24,410 bases of DNA, taken from Gammaproteobacteria bacterium (lineage in GTDB: Bacteria; Pseudomonadota; Gammaproteobacteria; Porifericomitales; Porifericomitaceae). This document shows positions 6,628 to 14,301 of this stretch, piece by piece. The DNA is taken from the NCBI GenBank assembly GCA_028817255.1, contig JAPPQA010000079.1, forward strand, positions 1 to 24,410, written 5' to 3'. Under the pieces are notes generated by a model. The model searched no databases. It was not told the origin of the DNA and was given only the letters and a program-made list of their open reading frames with translations. Made by a program: the position numbers and the translations under genes. Within the stretch, counting starts at the first letter, position 1, and the number at the start of each line of letters is the position of its first letter.

Positions 6628-9297
6628 ATGGCGCATTCCAAAAGTCTGTTCGATAACGAGAACTTGCCTGCCGCCAAGGGCGCAGAGAACGCGCCGCGCC
6701 CGCATGCGGACTTCGCGGGCCACAGTCCGGTCATGCGCCAATACCTGCGGCTCAAGTCGGAATACCCCGACACCCTGCTGTTCTTCCGCATGGGAGATTT
6801 CTACGAACTGTTCTACGAAGATGCCCGCCGGGCCGCGGAGTTGCTGGACATCGCCCTGACCGCCCGGGGCAAATCGGCGGGACGGCCCGTTCCCATGGCC
6901 GGGGTGCCGGCGCACAGCATGGAAAACTACGTGGCCCGCCTGGCGCGGATAGGGGAACCGGTCGCCATCTGCGAGCAGATCGGCGACCCGAAAAGCGGCG
7001 CCGGTCCGGTGCGGCGGGAGGTCACGCGCATCATCACGCCCGGGACGCTGACGGACGAAGCCCTGCTGGATACCAGGAGAGAGAGCGTCCTGCTGGCCCT
7101 GTGCCACGCGGACGGGCGCCTCGGCCTGAGCACGCTGGAGCTGAGCAGCGGCCGCTTCGCCCTGATGGAAATGGCGGCGGACAGCGCAGCGGACAAGGCC
7201 CTGCTGGACGAGGTGGCCCGCATCCGGCCGGCGGAAATATTGGTTGCCGAGGAGTCGCCGCTGGCCGAGCGACTGGCCGGGCAAGGGGGGTTGCGTACCT
7301 GCCCGCCCTGGCACTTCGACCGACAACGGGGAGCGGAGGCGTTGCGGGAGCAGTTTCGGGTACACAACCTGGACGGCTTCGGTTGCCAGGAGCTGTCGGC
7401 GGCCCTCGCCGCCGCCGGGGCCGTGTTGCAATATGCGCGCGATACGCAGCGCACGGCGCTGCCGCACCTGCAGCCGCCGCGGGTCGAGCGCCGGGACGAC
7501 TCGACCCTGCTGGATGCGGTCAGCTGCCGCAACCTGGAATTGGAGACCGGCGCGGATGGCGAGCGCAAGCGCAGCCTGCTGGGCATCATGGACACCACGA
7601 CCACCGCCATGGGCGGGCGGCGGCTCAGGAGCTGGCTGTTGCGGCCGTTGCGGGACCACGCCGCCGTCTATCGCCGCCAGCGGGCCGTGGGCGACCTGCT
7701 GGCCGGGGAGCGCTACTCCGGGCTGCGGGAAATCCTGCGCGATGTCGGCGACATGGAGCGCATCCTGGCCCGGGTCGGGCTACAGTCCGCGCGGCCCCGC
7801 GATCTGGCGCAACTGCGCGCCACGCTGGGCCTGTTGCCCAGGCTGCGCCAGGAACTTGAGGGCCTGCCCGCGGCGCGTTTCGGCGACGGCAAGCAAAAAA
7901 TCGCGCTATTCCCGGAACTGCGCCACCTGCTGGAAGAAGCGCTGGCGGAGACGCCGCCGCCGACGCTGCGCGACGGCAACGTGATCCGCGGCGGTTACGA
8001 CGCCCAGTTGGACGAATTCCGCCGCCTCGGCGGGGACAGCGGCGCTTATCTGCGGCAACTGGAGCAGCAAGAGCGGCAACGGACCCAGATCCCGAACCTG
8101 CGGGTCGGCCATAACCAGGTAAGCGGCTTCTACATCGAGGTCAGCCGCCGGCAGCAGCAACAGGTGCCGGACAACTACCACTGCCGGCAGACGCTCAAGG
8201 CGGTGGCCCGCTACATCACGCCCGAACTCAAGGACCTGGAGCACCAGGTGCTGAGCGCCCGCGAACGCGCCCTGGCGCGGGAAAAGAGCCTGTACGCAAA
8301 ATTGCTGGACGCCTGCCGCGAGGTGTTGCGCGAACTACAGCGGTGCAGCGACGCGCTGGCGGAACTGGATGTGCTGGCCTGCCTTGCCGAGCGCGCCGAC
8401 AGCCTGCGGCTGGCGCCGCCAAAGCTGGTAAAGGAGAATGTGCTGGAGATCCGCGGCGGGCGCCACCTGCTGGTGGAACAGTCGCTGGAACAGCCTTTCA
8501 CCGCCAACGACCTGACGCTGGACCGGCAACGGCGCATGTTGGTCATCACCGGCCCGAACATGGGCGGCAAATCCACCTACATGCGGCAGGCGGCACTGAT
8601 CGCGATCCTGGCCGGCATCGGCAGTTACGTCCCGGCGGAAAGTGTGCGGATCGGGCCCGTGGACCGCATCTTTACCCGTATCGGGGCCGCCGACGACCTC
8701 AGCGGCGGCCGCTCCACCTTTATGGTGGAAATGAACGAAACGGCGACCATCCTCCACAACGCCACCGCTGACAGCCTGGTGTTGATGGACGAGATCGGCC
8801 GGGGCACCAGCACGCTGGACGGCGTCTCCCTGGCCTGGGCCTGCGCCGACTATCTGGCGACCCAAATCGGCGCCCGCGTGCTATTCGCCACCCACTACTT
8901 CGAATTGACCCGGCTCGCCGACCAGCGGAAAAATGTAGGCAATGTCCACTTGGACGCTATCGAACACGGCGACCGCATTGTCTTCCTGCACCGCGTGCAG
9001 GAAGGCCCGGCGGACCGCAGCTACGGCCTGCAGGTGGCGCGACTCGCCGGCATCCCAGAGGCGGCAATCGGTAGCGCCCAGGACGAATTGCAGCGGCTGG
9101 AGCGGCAAATGGCCGCCACCGCCGGCCAGGCGCCGTCCCCGCCCCGGGAGCAATCCCCGCCAGCTCCGGAACCGCAACCGCGGCGAAACGAGGCGTCGGA
9201 GCGGTTGCTGCAGCGGTTGCGGGAGGCGCGCCCCGACGAACTCAGCCCCAAAGAGGCTCTGGACTTGCTCTATCGCTTAAAGAGCATGATCGAGTAA
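6628..9297 (+). CDS. mutS: DNA mismatch repair protein MutS
   Basis: MutS recognises mispairs and small loops and starts methyl-directed mismatch repair with MutL. The 889-residue product is complete. The N-terminal mismatch-reading motif is MGDFYELF (Phe58, Glu60), and connector, lever and clamp domains follow. The ATPase has Walker A GPNMGGKST from residue 642, a SGGRSTFMVEM loop, Walker B LMDEIGRGTSTLDG with Asp721, and ATHYFEL. After a Gln/Pro-rich linker the end matches the MutS tetramerisation tail (DELSPKEALDLLYRLK). ATG 6628 is preceded by AGGGGG at a spacing of about eight. It starts a plus-strand run with fdxA, an arrangement also seen in other gammaproteobacteria. A weak CGAGTA-AAA-TACTCG hairpin (9291-9305) overlaps the stop. 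Confidence 0.97.
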   Translation: MAHSKSLFDNENLPAAKGAENAPRPHADFAGHSPVMRQYLRLKSEYPDTLLFFRMGDFYELFYEDARRAAELLDIALTARGKSAGRPVPMAGVPAHSMENYVARLARIGEPVAICEQIGDPKSGAGPVRREVTRIITPGTLTDEALLDTRRESVLLALCHADGRLGLSTLELSSGRFALMEMAADSAADKALLDEVARIRPAEILVAEESPLAERLAGQGGLRTCPPWHFDRQRGAEALREQFRVHNLDGFGCQELSAALAAAGAVLQYARDTQRTALPHLQPPRVERRDDSTLLDAVSCRNLELETGADGERKRSLLGIMDTTTTAMGGRRLRSWLLRPLRDHAAVYRRQRAVGDLLAGERYSGLREILRDVGDMERILARVGLQSARPRDLAQLRATLGLLPRLRQELEGLPAARFGDGKQKIALFPELRHLLEEALAETPPPTLRDGNVIRGGYDAQLDEFRRLGGDSGAYLRQLEQQERQRTQIPNLRVGHNQVSGFYIEVSRRQQQQVPDNYHCRQTLKAVARYITPELKDLEHQVLSARERALAREKSLYAKLLDACREVLRELQRCSDALAELDVLACLAERADSLRLAPPKLVKENVLEIRGGRHLLVEQSLEQPFTANDLTLDRQRRMLVITGPNMGGKSTYMRQAALIAILAGIGSYVPAESVRIGPVDRIFTRIGAADDLSGGRSTFMVEMNETATILHNATADSLVLMDEIGRGTSTLDGVSLAWACADYLATQIGARVLFATHYFELTRLADQRKNVGNVHLDAIEHGDRIVFLHRVQEGPADRSYGLQVARLAGIPEAAIGSAQDELQRLERQMAATAGQAPSPPREQSPPAPEPQPRRNEASERLLQRLREARPDELSPKEALDLLYRLKSMIE

Positions 9298-9374
9298 AAT
9301 ACTCGAATTCAAGTAAAATCGGAGTATGAAGCGCCGGTTCATGAACACCTTGGAAATATGGAGAAAAGGGCAAT

Positions 9375-9698
9375 ATGGCATTCGTGGTGACCGAAAGTTG
9401 CATCAAGTGCAAGTACACCGACTGCGTGGAAGTCTGCCCGGTGGACTGCTTTCACGAGGGGCCCAACATGCTGGTCATAGACCCCGATGAGTGCATAGAT
9501 TGCACGCTGTGCGAGCCTGAATGCCCGGTGGAGGCGATCTTCGCGGAGGAAGACCTCCCGGAGGAACATAAGCAATTTATCTCGCTCAATGCCGAGCTCT
9601 CCCGCGAGTGGCCCGTGATCGCCGAGCGCAAAGATCCTCCCGAAGACGCGGACGAATGGAAGGATAAATCCGGTAAAATCGAGCATCTGGAACGTTGA
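9375..9698 (+). CDS. fdxA: Seven-iron (3Fe-4S/4Fe-4S) ferredoxin FdxA
   Basis: This is a small soluble electron carrier of 107 residues. The first cluster motif spans Cys9, Cys12, Cys17, Cys21 and Cys25 (SCIKCKYTDCVEVCPVDCF). The second is ECIDCTLCEPECPVEA. The acidic C-terminal half (EEHKQFISLNAELSREWP, ending KSGKIEHLER) is typical of the FdxA type found in proteobacteria. ATG 9375 has AAGGG five bases upstream. It lies 77 bases after mutS and 10 bases before the phosphatase gene, so it is probably co-transcribed with the latter. The electron partner cannot be told from here. Confidence 0.95.
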   Translation: MAFVVTESCIKCKYTDCVEVCPVDCFHEGPNMLVIDPDECIDCTLCEPECPVEAIFAEEDLPEEHKQFISLNAELSREWPVIAERKDPPEDADEWKDKSGKIEHLER

Positions 9699-9708
9699 GC
9701 GCAACTCC

Positions 9709-10521
9709 ATGAATATGCTGGGTAAAATCAGGATCGCCAACCGCTCGGATGTGGGCTGCGCGCGCCCTCACAACGAGGACAGCACCGCCAGCGACGGCTC
9801 CCGGGGCATCGCCGTCGTCGCCGACGGCATGGGCGGCTACAGGGCAGGCGAGGTAGCCAGCGCGATCGCCGTGACCTCAATTATCCGCCATCTCTACCTG
9901 AAGCTGCCTATGGAGGAACAGCCCCGCCGGGGCGAGGCCGAGGCGGCGCGGGAAGACTCCGAGATCCTGCGCGAGGCGATAGAATTCGCCAATGCGAACA
10001 TATACAGGCATGCCTCCACCAAGGAGGACTACAAAGGGATGGGAACCACGGTGGTGGCGGCATTGTTCCACGACGGGGGGATGTACACCGCCCACGTGGG
10101 GGATTCCCGCCTCTACCGCCTGCGCGGCACCGAGTTCCAGCAGATCACCAAGGACCACTCACTGGTCCAGGAGGTGGTGGACCGGGGGCTGTGCACGCCG
10201 GAGGAAGCGCCGCGATACGTCTCCAAAACCTACGTCACCCGGGCTCTGGGCATCGGCAGTGACGTGGTCGTGGACCTGGGCGAAGAGCGGACCCGGCCCG
10301 AAGATATCTATCTCCTGTGCTCGGACGGACTGAGCGACATGGTGGGAAACCGCGATATCCACTTAACTATCCGCAAATATGATGATAGCCTTATGCAGGC
10401 GGCGGAAGAATTGGTAAACTTAGCGAACAAACAGGGGGGTAAGGACAATATATCAGTCATTCTGGTACGAATACTGGGATCGGACACCCGCACAGGCAAG
10501 CCCCAGGAGGCGCAAACATGA
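9709..10521 (+). CDS. PP2C-family serine/threonine protein phosphatase
   Basis: This is a metal-dependent phosphatase of 270 residues, probably cytoplasmic since no membrane segment is visible. Motifs in order: SDVGCARPHNEDS (Asp14, Asp24), VVADGMGGYRAGEVAS (metal ligand Asp39), GMGTTVVAA, AHVGDSRLYRLR, KDHSLVQEVVDRG, TRALG, LLCSDGLSDMV and the final GGKDNISVILV. All metal-binding aspartates expected for the bacterial Stp/PppA type appear present. It is followed by an FHA gene whose product would bind phosphothreonine. That pairing normally goes with a Hanks-type kinase, which is not in this window. The stop overlaps the ATG of a 9-codon minigene. Confidence 0.93.
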   Translation: MNMLGKIRIANRSDVGCARPHNEDSTASDGSRGIAVVADGMGGYRAGEVASAIAVTSIIRHLYLKLPMEEQPRRGEAEAAREDSEILREAIEFANANIYRHASTKEDYKGMGTTVVAALFHDGGMYTAHVGDSRLYRLRGTEFQQITKDHSLVQEVVDRGLCTPEEAPRYVSKTYVTRALGIGSDVVVDLGEERTRPEDIYLLCSDGLSDMVGNRDIHLTIRKYDDSLMQAAEELVNLANKQGGKDNISVILVRILGSDTRTGKPQEAQT

Positions 10522-10547
10522 TTATCATACGAACGGCAGAGAAATAA
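10518..10547 (+). CDS. Nine-codon minigene in frame with the FHA gene
   Basis: ATG 10518 overlaps the phosphatase stop (ATGA) and has a perfect AGGAGG seven bases upstream, the best ribosome binding site nearby. It reads MIIIRTAEK and stops at TAA 10545-10547. The FHA ATG follows after three bases, in the same frame and without a good Shine-Dalgarno of its own. It may act as a leader for reinitiation, or be a remnant of a longer FHA start cut by a stop codon. Confidence 0.4.
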   Translation: MIIIRTAEK

Positions 10548-10550
10548 GCG

Positions 10551-11258
10551 ATGGCCAAGCTAATCCTTACATTGGGCGCCGGACAGCAGAAGGTGTTCGA
10601 GATCGTCAAAGAGCAAACGTTCATCGGGCGGCGCCCCGATTGCGACATCCAGATTGACAACAAGGCGGTCAGCGGCCGCCATGCCAAGGTTCTCACCATC
10701 TCCGGCGACTCCTTCCTCGAAGACCTGGGCAGCATGAACGGCACCTACATCAACGCCGAGCGGGTGCAAAAGAGGGCGCTCAACGATGGCGACATCGTCG
10801 TTATCGGCCAACACGAACTGCAGTATGTCAACGAGGAGGCGCAGGCCGCGGACGAGGAATTCGAGAAGACCGTCGTCATACGGCCGAACTCGGCGGGGGC
10901 GGCGGCGGCAATGGCCAAGATCGCCGCGCAGGCGGGCGCCGCCACCATGACGGGTTCCGCACCGTCACAGCCGCAACAGAAGGTAGGACGGCTGACCATC
11001 CTCAACGGCCCTACCGCCGGGCGCTTCATGAACCTGACCAAGACCATCGTCACGCTGGGCAAGCCCGGCAAACAGGTGGCGGCTATCTCGCGGCGCTCGC
11101 AGGGTTACTTCCTCACGCACATCGAGAGCGATGGCGACGGCAAACGCTATCCCCTGGTCAACGGCCACCCCATAGGCCCCCGGGCTCATCCGCTGAAGGA
11201 CAAAGACAAGGTAGAAGTGGCAGGGATCGGCCTGCAGTTCACCACTGTAGCCAGCTGA
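10551..11258 (+). CDS. FHA-domain protein with a second, degenerate FHA-like domain
   Basis: FHA domains bind phosphothreonine peptides. Residues 1-95 form a clear one: the TFIGRRPDCDIQIDNKAVSG strand with the phospho-binding Arg, SGRHA, and DLGSMNGTYIN. An acidic stretch and an Ala/Gln/Pro-rich linker (about 98-143) follow. A second module (GRLTILNGPTAGRFMNLTK, TLGKPGKQVAAISRRSQGYF, PLVNGHPIGPRAHPLKDKDK, VEVAGIGLQF) has FHA spacing, but the SxRH and NG elements read as ISRRSQ and VNGHPI, so binding may be altered. No membrane segment is visible. It is coupled to the PP2C gene through the minigene, so it is probably a reader of phosphorylation that the phosphatase reverses. Confidence 0.9.
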   Translation: MAKLILTLGAGQQKVFEIVKEQTFIGRRPDCDIQIDNKAVSGRHAKVLTISGDSFLEDLGSMNGTYINAERVQKRALNDGDIVVIGQHELQYVNEEAQAADEEFEKTVVIRPNSAGAAAAMAKIAAQAGAATMTGSAPSQPQQKVGRLTILNGPTAGRFMNLTKTIVTLGKPGKQVAAISRRSQGYFLTHIESDGDGKRYPLVNGHPIGPRAHPLKDKDKVEVAGIGLQFTTVAS

Positions 11259-11338
11259 AACCCCCGCCGCCTACCCGGCGCCCCCCGCGGCCGGACGCGC
11301 CAAACGACCTCCACAGCATCCCGGTTCGGGACCCAGCC

Positions 11339-11360
11339 CCGCGGCCAACTCGGGCCGCGG
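11339..11360. terminator. Perfect GC-rich hairpin between convergent FHA and nth genes
   Basis: CCGCGGCC (11339-11346) and GGCCGCGG (11353-11360) form a perfect 8-bp stem over the loop AACTCG. The gap is 136 bases and lies between converging genes. There is no T-tract, so its efficiency as an intrinsic terminator is doubtful. Confidence 0.45.
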
Positions 11361-11394
11361 CAACACCCGCGATGGCATCTCTACTGCCCCGCTC

Positions 11395-12063
11395 CTACCT
11401 CGCTACGGCGGCGCGCGGCGACCCTCCCGCCGCGCTCGGCTTGTGCGGCCAAGCGCAGAGGTCGCGGATATGGCATTGGCCGCAAAGCGGCGCGCGCGCC
11501 CGGCAGACATAGCGCCCATGCAGGATCAGCCAGTGGTGCGCGTGCCGCCGGAACTCGGCCGGAACCTGGCGCAGCAGTTCCTGCTCCACCCGCAGCGGGG
11601 TGCCGCCGGGCGCCAGGCCCGTGCGGTTCGAGACCCGAAAAATATGGGTGTCCACGGCAATCGTGGGCTGCCCGAAGGCGGTGTTCAGGACTACATTGGC
11701 CGTTTTCCTGCCAACGCCGGGCAGCGCCTCCAACTCCTCGCGCCGGGACGGCACCTGTCCGCGGTGGCGGCGCAGCAGCAACCTGCAGGTCTCCAGAATG
11801 TTCTTCGCCTTCGAGTTATACAGGCCAATCGAGCGGATATGCCGCTTCAGTCCCCGCAACCCGAGACGGAGCATAGCCTGGGGGTTGTCCGCGGCACGGA
11901 ACAGCCCCTCGGTCGCCTGATTAACGCGCACATCGGTAGATTGCGCGGAAAGCATGACCGATACCAGCAACTGAAAGGGGGTCGAGTAGCGCAACTCGGT
12001 GGTCGGGCGGGGATTTTCCCGCCGCAGTCGCGCGAACAATCGGCGCCGGTCCCGGAGGGTCAT
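11395..12063 (-). CDS. nth: Endonuclease III (DNA glycosylase/AP lyase)
   Basis: Nth removes oxidised pyrimidines and cleaves at the abasic site in base excision repair. The 222-residue product has the helix-hairpin-helix LPGVGRKTANVVLN with catalytic Lys120, the AVDTHIFRVSNR segment with catalytic Asp138, and the C-terminal [4Fe-4S] loop with Cys187, Cys194, Cys197 and Cys203. All these positions agree with the E. coli numbering. A tail of about 19 residues (PHKPSAAGGSPRAAVAR) is longer than usual. The ATG lies seven bases after the rsxE-like stop, so the two genes are co-transcribed, as in the E. coli rsx-nth order. Confidence 0.96.
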   Translation of the reverse strand: MTLRDRRRLFARLRRENPRPTTELRYSTPFQLLVSVMLSAQSTDVRVNQATEGLFRAADNPQAMLRLGLRGLKRHIRSIGLYNSKAKNILETCRLLLRRHRGQVPSRREELEALPGVGRKTANVVLNTAFGQPTIAVDTHIFRVSNRTGLAPGGTPLRVEQELLRQVPAEFRRHAHHWLILHGRYVCRARAPLCGQCHIRDLCAWPHKPSAAGGSPRAAVAR

Positions 12064-12070
12064 CAAAAGC

Positions 12071-12688
12071 TCAGGATCGCCGGCCGCGGGCCAGGCGCAG
12101 AGCGGCGGCCAGGGCCAGCAAAAGCCCCAGCAACAAAAAGGCGGCGAAAGGCTGCCGCGGGGGCGCCAGGGCAATGTAGCCGCCAGCCTCCACCGGAGCC
12201 CCGAGCCGGCCTGCATTCAGCAGCGTCTGCGCCGTTCCCACCGCCGCCAGGAGCAGCCAGGCGCCCATGGCGGCAACCAGGGCCGGCCGCAGGGCGGCCA
12301 GCGGCCGGCGGGAAGAAAGCGCGATCTCCCGGGCAGACAGCAACACCGCGACGCTGACCCCTGCCAGCGGCAGGATAGCCTCCAGGGAGGCGAACCAGGG
12401 GTAGCAGCAGAAGGCGACCGCCAGCCGCGCCGCATAGGCGGCCGTACCGCAAAGCAGAAAAAGGATCGGCAGGAAGCACCAGGCAGGCAGCCGGCGGCGC
12501 AGGGCCGCCATGCCGCAGGCGCCGGCGAGCAGACAGAAACCGGCTGCCGCACCCAGCAGGGCGCCGCGCGGGAGGTCCGTCGCAGCGACGGCCAAGGGGC
12601 AAAGACCCATGGCGAAGGCAAACAGCCACTGGAGCCCGCCGGCTGCCTCAGGCGCCGTTTGCCGTCCTTTCGTTCCGCTTGCTATCAT
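12071..12688 (-). CDS. Diverged RnfE/RsxE (NqrD-type) membrane protein, orphan
   Basis: The 205-residue product is almost entirely hydrophobic, with about six membrane segments. MGLCPLAVAAT aligns with the LGLCPLLAVTS segment of RsxE, and the C-terminal ALAPPRQPFAAFLLLGL-ALRLARGRR part aligns with RsxE's last helix and basic tail. RnfE/NqrD proteins supply one cysteine on each side of an intramembrane iron site. The first (LCP) is present; where RsxE has TNC, this protein has VSV, so the second appears lost. Position directly before nth matches E. coli, but no rsxA, B, C, D or G is nearby. Start ATG 12688 has no clear Shine-Dalgarno. Confidence is high for a membrane protein of this superfamily, moderate for function. 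Confidence 0.7.
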   Translation of the reverse strand: MIASGTKGRQTAPEAAGGLQWLFAFAMGLCPLAVAATDLPRGALLGAAAGFCLLAGACGMAALRRRLPAWCFLPILFLLCGTAAYAARLAVAFCCYPWFASLEAILPLAGVSVAVLLSAREIALSSRRPLAALRPALVAAMGAWLLLAAVGTAQTLLNAGRLGAPVEAGGYIALAPPRQPFAAFLLLGLLLALAAALRLARGRRS

Positions 12689-12798
12689 TTTGCAGCGGGC
12701 CCGCAACTCCGGGCCCGGGGCCGGGCCCGAGGAGAAGCCGCCGGGGGAACCCCGACCCGGCCTTCCGGGACAGACCGCCCGAGGCGGGATTATACAGC

Positions 12799-13677
12799 GT
12801 GAAAATCGCAACGTTCACCGATGGCAAACGCAGTCGGCTGGGGCTGATCGAAGACGGGGAGGTAATTGACACCCTGCATGCCGCCGACGCGCCCCGCAAC
12901 ATGCAAAGCTTCCTGGAGGGCGGCGCAGCGGCCCGGGAGACGCTGCAACGGCTGCGCCGCCGCGCCCCGCGCCTGCCGCTGGCCAAGGTAAGGCTACAGG
13001 CGCCGATCGCGCGCCCCCCGAAATTCCTCGGCGCGGCATTGAACTACTCCGATCACATCCGGGAGACCGGCCTGCCGCGCAACCCGTACCCCTCTTTCTT
13101 CACCAAGCAACCGACCTGCGTGATCGGCCCCGGCGACGCCATCCACCGCCCCAGGGTCTCGGAGAAACTGGACTACGAGGGCGAACTGGGCCTGGTGATC
13201 GGGCGGCGTTGCCGCCATGTGCCGCGGGAGAGGGCCGCCGAGGCGATCGGCGGCTTCCTGGCCGTTAACGACGTTACCGTGCGCGACTGGCAGGCCCGTT
13301 CCCCCACCTGGACGCTGGGCAAATCCTTCGACACGCACGGCCCGCTGGGCCCCTGGCTGGTGACCCCGGAGGAACTCGGCGACCCCCAAAACCTGGGCAT
13401 CGAGACCCGGGTGAACGGGGAACTGCGGCAAAGCTTCCGCACCTCCGAAATGATCTTCGATTGCTGCCGCATGGTGGAATATCTGAGCATCGTCATGACT
13501 CTGGAGCCAGGCGACATCATCGCCACCGGCACCGGAGCGGGGGTGGGAGTACGCATGACGCCCCGCGGCTACCTGCGGCCGGGGGATACGGTCTGCATTC
13601 GGATCGAAGGAATCGGCGAACTGCAAAACCCGGTGATCGAAGAACCGGTCGCGACGGCTGCCGCTCAGGAAGGCTGA
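12799..13677 (+). CDS. Fumarylacetoacetate hydrolase (FAH) family protein
   Basis: FAH-fold enzymes hydrolyse, isomerise or decarboxylate 2,4-diketo-acid-type substrates in aromatic and amino-acid breakdown or metabolite repair. The 292-residue product carries the fold's hallmarks: FLGAALNYSDHIRETG, PSFFTKQPTCVIGPGD, the metal ligands Glu127 and Glu129 in KLDYEGELGLVIG, Asp158 in FLAVNDVTVRDWQ, GKSFDTHGPLGPW, and the final EPGDIIATGTGAGVG loop. The substrate cannot be predicted. The start is GTG 12799 (VKIATF, the usual family N-terminus) with only a distant GAGG. A TATACA box lies just upstream, too close to be a normal promoter. The 3' end overlaps the converging Lon-domain gene by 13 bases. 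Confidence 0.92.
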   Translation: MKIATFTDGKRSRLGLIEDGEVIDTLHAADAPRNMQSFLEGGAAARETLQRLRRRAPRLPLAKVRLQAPIARPPKFLGAALNYSDHIRETGLPRNPYPSFFTKQPTCVIGPGDAIHRPRVSEKLDYEGELGLVIGRRCRHVPRERAAEAIGGFLAVNDVTVRDWQARSPTWTLGKSFDTHGPLGPWLVTPEELGDPQNLGIETRVNGELRQSFRTSEMIFDCCRMVEYLSIVMTLEPGDIIATGTGAGVGVRMTPRGYLRPGDTVCIRIEGIGELQNPVIEEPVATAAAQEG

Positions 13678-14255
13678 TCCCCGCTATCCAGGGTCTGGAC
13701 AACCGCGAACAAGGTCTTCAGCCGCAGCGGGGCGTCGTCCATCTCCAGCACGGTCTGCCGGCTTTTGACGGTCAGCGGCAACAACTCGGCCAGCCGGTAA
13801 CTGACCCAGTGCGGATCGGCCGTGGCCTCCTCGTCGTCCAGAGAGAAAGGAAGGTTCTCCCGGCCTGACCGGCGTTGCAGATAGTCCACGCAGGCCCGGA
13901 GGATAGGCGGCGACTCCGCGCACGGCTTCTCCGGGCGCCAGCGCACCTCGGCCTCGTTCAGGCCGTCTTGCCGCCGCGTGCGGCTCATAATCGTAAAGCG
14001 CCGCTCGCCCCGGCAACGGATCCCCAGCAAACCGCTGTCCAGCTGCTCCCAATCGAAGATGCGGGCGTAAGTCCCCACCCCGTGCATCCCGTCGGCGCCC
14101 TTGCCCTCGCGGCCCTTGCCCAGGCAAATCCCGAAGCCCGCATCCTGGCGCAGGCACTGGCTGATCATGGAGATATAACGCTGCTCGAAGATCTGCAACA
14201 TGATGGCGCCCTTGGGAAACAAGACGGCGTCCAGCGGGAACAGGGGAATATTCAC
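13665..14255 (-). CDS. Stand-alone Lon N-terminal (LON substrate-binding) domain protein
   Basis: The 196-residue product begins NIPLFPLDAVLFPKGAIMLQIFEQRYI, the standard opening of the Lon substrate-recognition domain, and continues through GFGICL, VGTYARIFDWEQLDSGLLGIRC and GERRFTI. There is no AAA+ or protease domain, so this is the small LON-only family of unknown role. The start is GTG 14255. Its GGAGGG ribosome site lies in a GC-rich inverted repeat that abuts the start codon. It sits 46 bases after mpl on the same strand, probably in one operon. The C-terminal half (ILRACVDYLQRR, YRLAELLPLT, RLKTLFAVVQTL) fits the helical part seen in these proteins. Confidence 0.9.
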   Translation of the reverse strand: MNIPLFPLDAVLFPKGAIMLQIFEQRYISMISQCLRQDAGFGICLGKGREGKGADGMHGVGTYARIFDWEQLDSGLLGIRCRGERRFTIMSRTRRQDGLNEAEVRWRPEKPCAESPPILRACVDYLQRRSGRENLPFSLDDEEATADPHWVSYRLAELLPLTVKSRQTVLEMDDAPLRLKTLFAVVQTLDSGDQPS

Positions 14256-14279
14256 GGCGCCGCCCTCCCGGGAGGCGCC
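14253..14279 (-). promoter_or_regulatory. Hairpin holding the ribosome binding site of the LON-domain gene
   Basis: GGCGCC at 14274-14279 pairs with GGCGCC at 14256-14261. The intervening 12 bases hold CCCGGGAGGG, including the Shine-Dalgarno, and the GTG (14255-14253) directly follows the second arm. Such a fold could throttle translation. A CCTCCCGGGAGG palindrome is nested inside. Confidence 0.4.
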
Positions 14280-14301
14280 GCGGCGGGTTTCGCGGCAGAC
14301 T

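Noticed and set aside
9313..9729. The word GTAAAATC three times (9313, 9673, 9722) around fdxA
   Set aside because: The spacing is irregular, two copies lie in coding sequence, and there is no symmetry; probably chance.
12697..12728. GGGCCC three times in the rsxE-FAH gap
   Set aside because: Expected often in such GC-rich DNA; the spacings differ (14 and 12) and no promoter fits around them.
12791..12796. TATACA as a promoter for the FAH gene
   Set aside because: It ends two bases before the GTG, so transcription would start inside the gene; no in-frame start follows soon enough.
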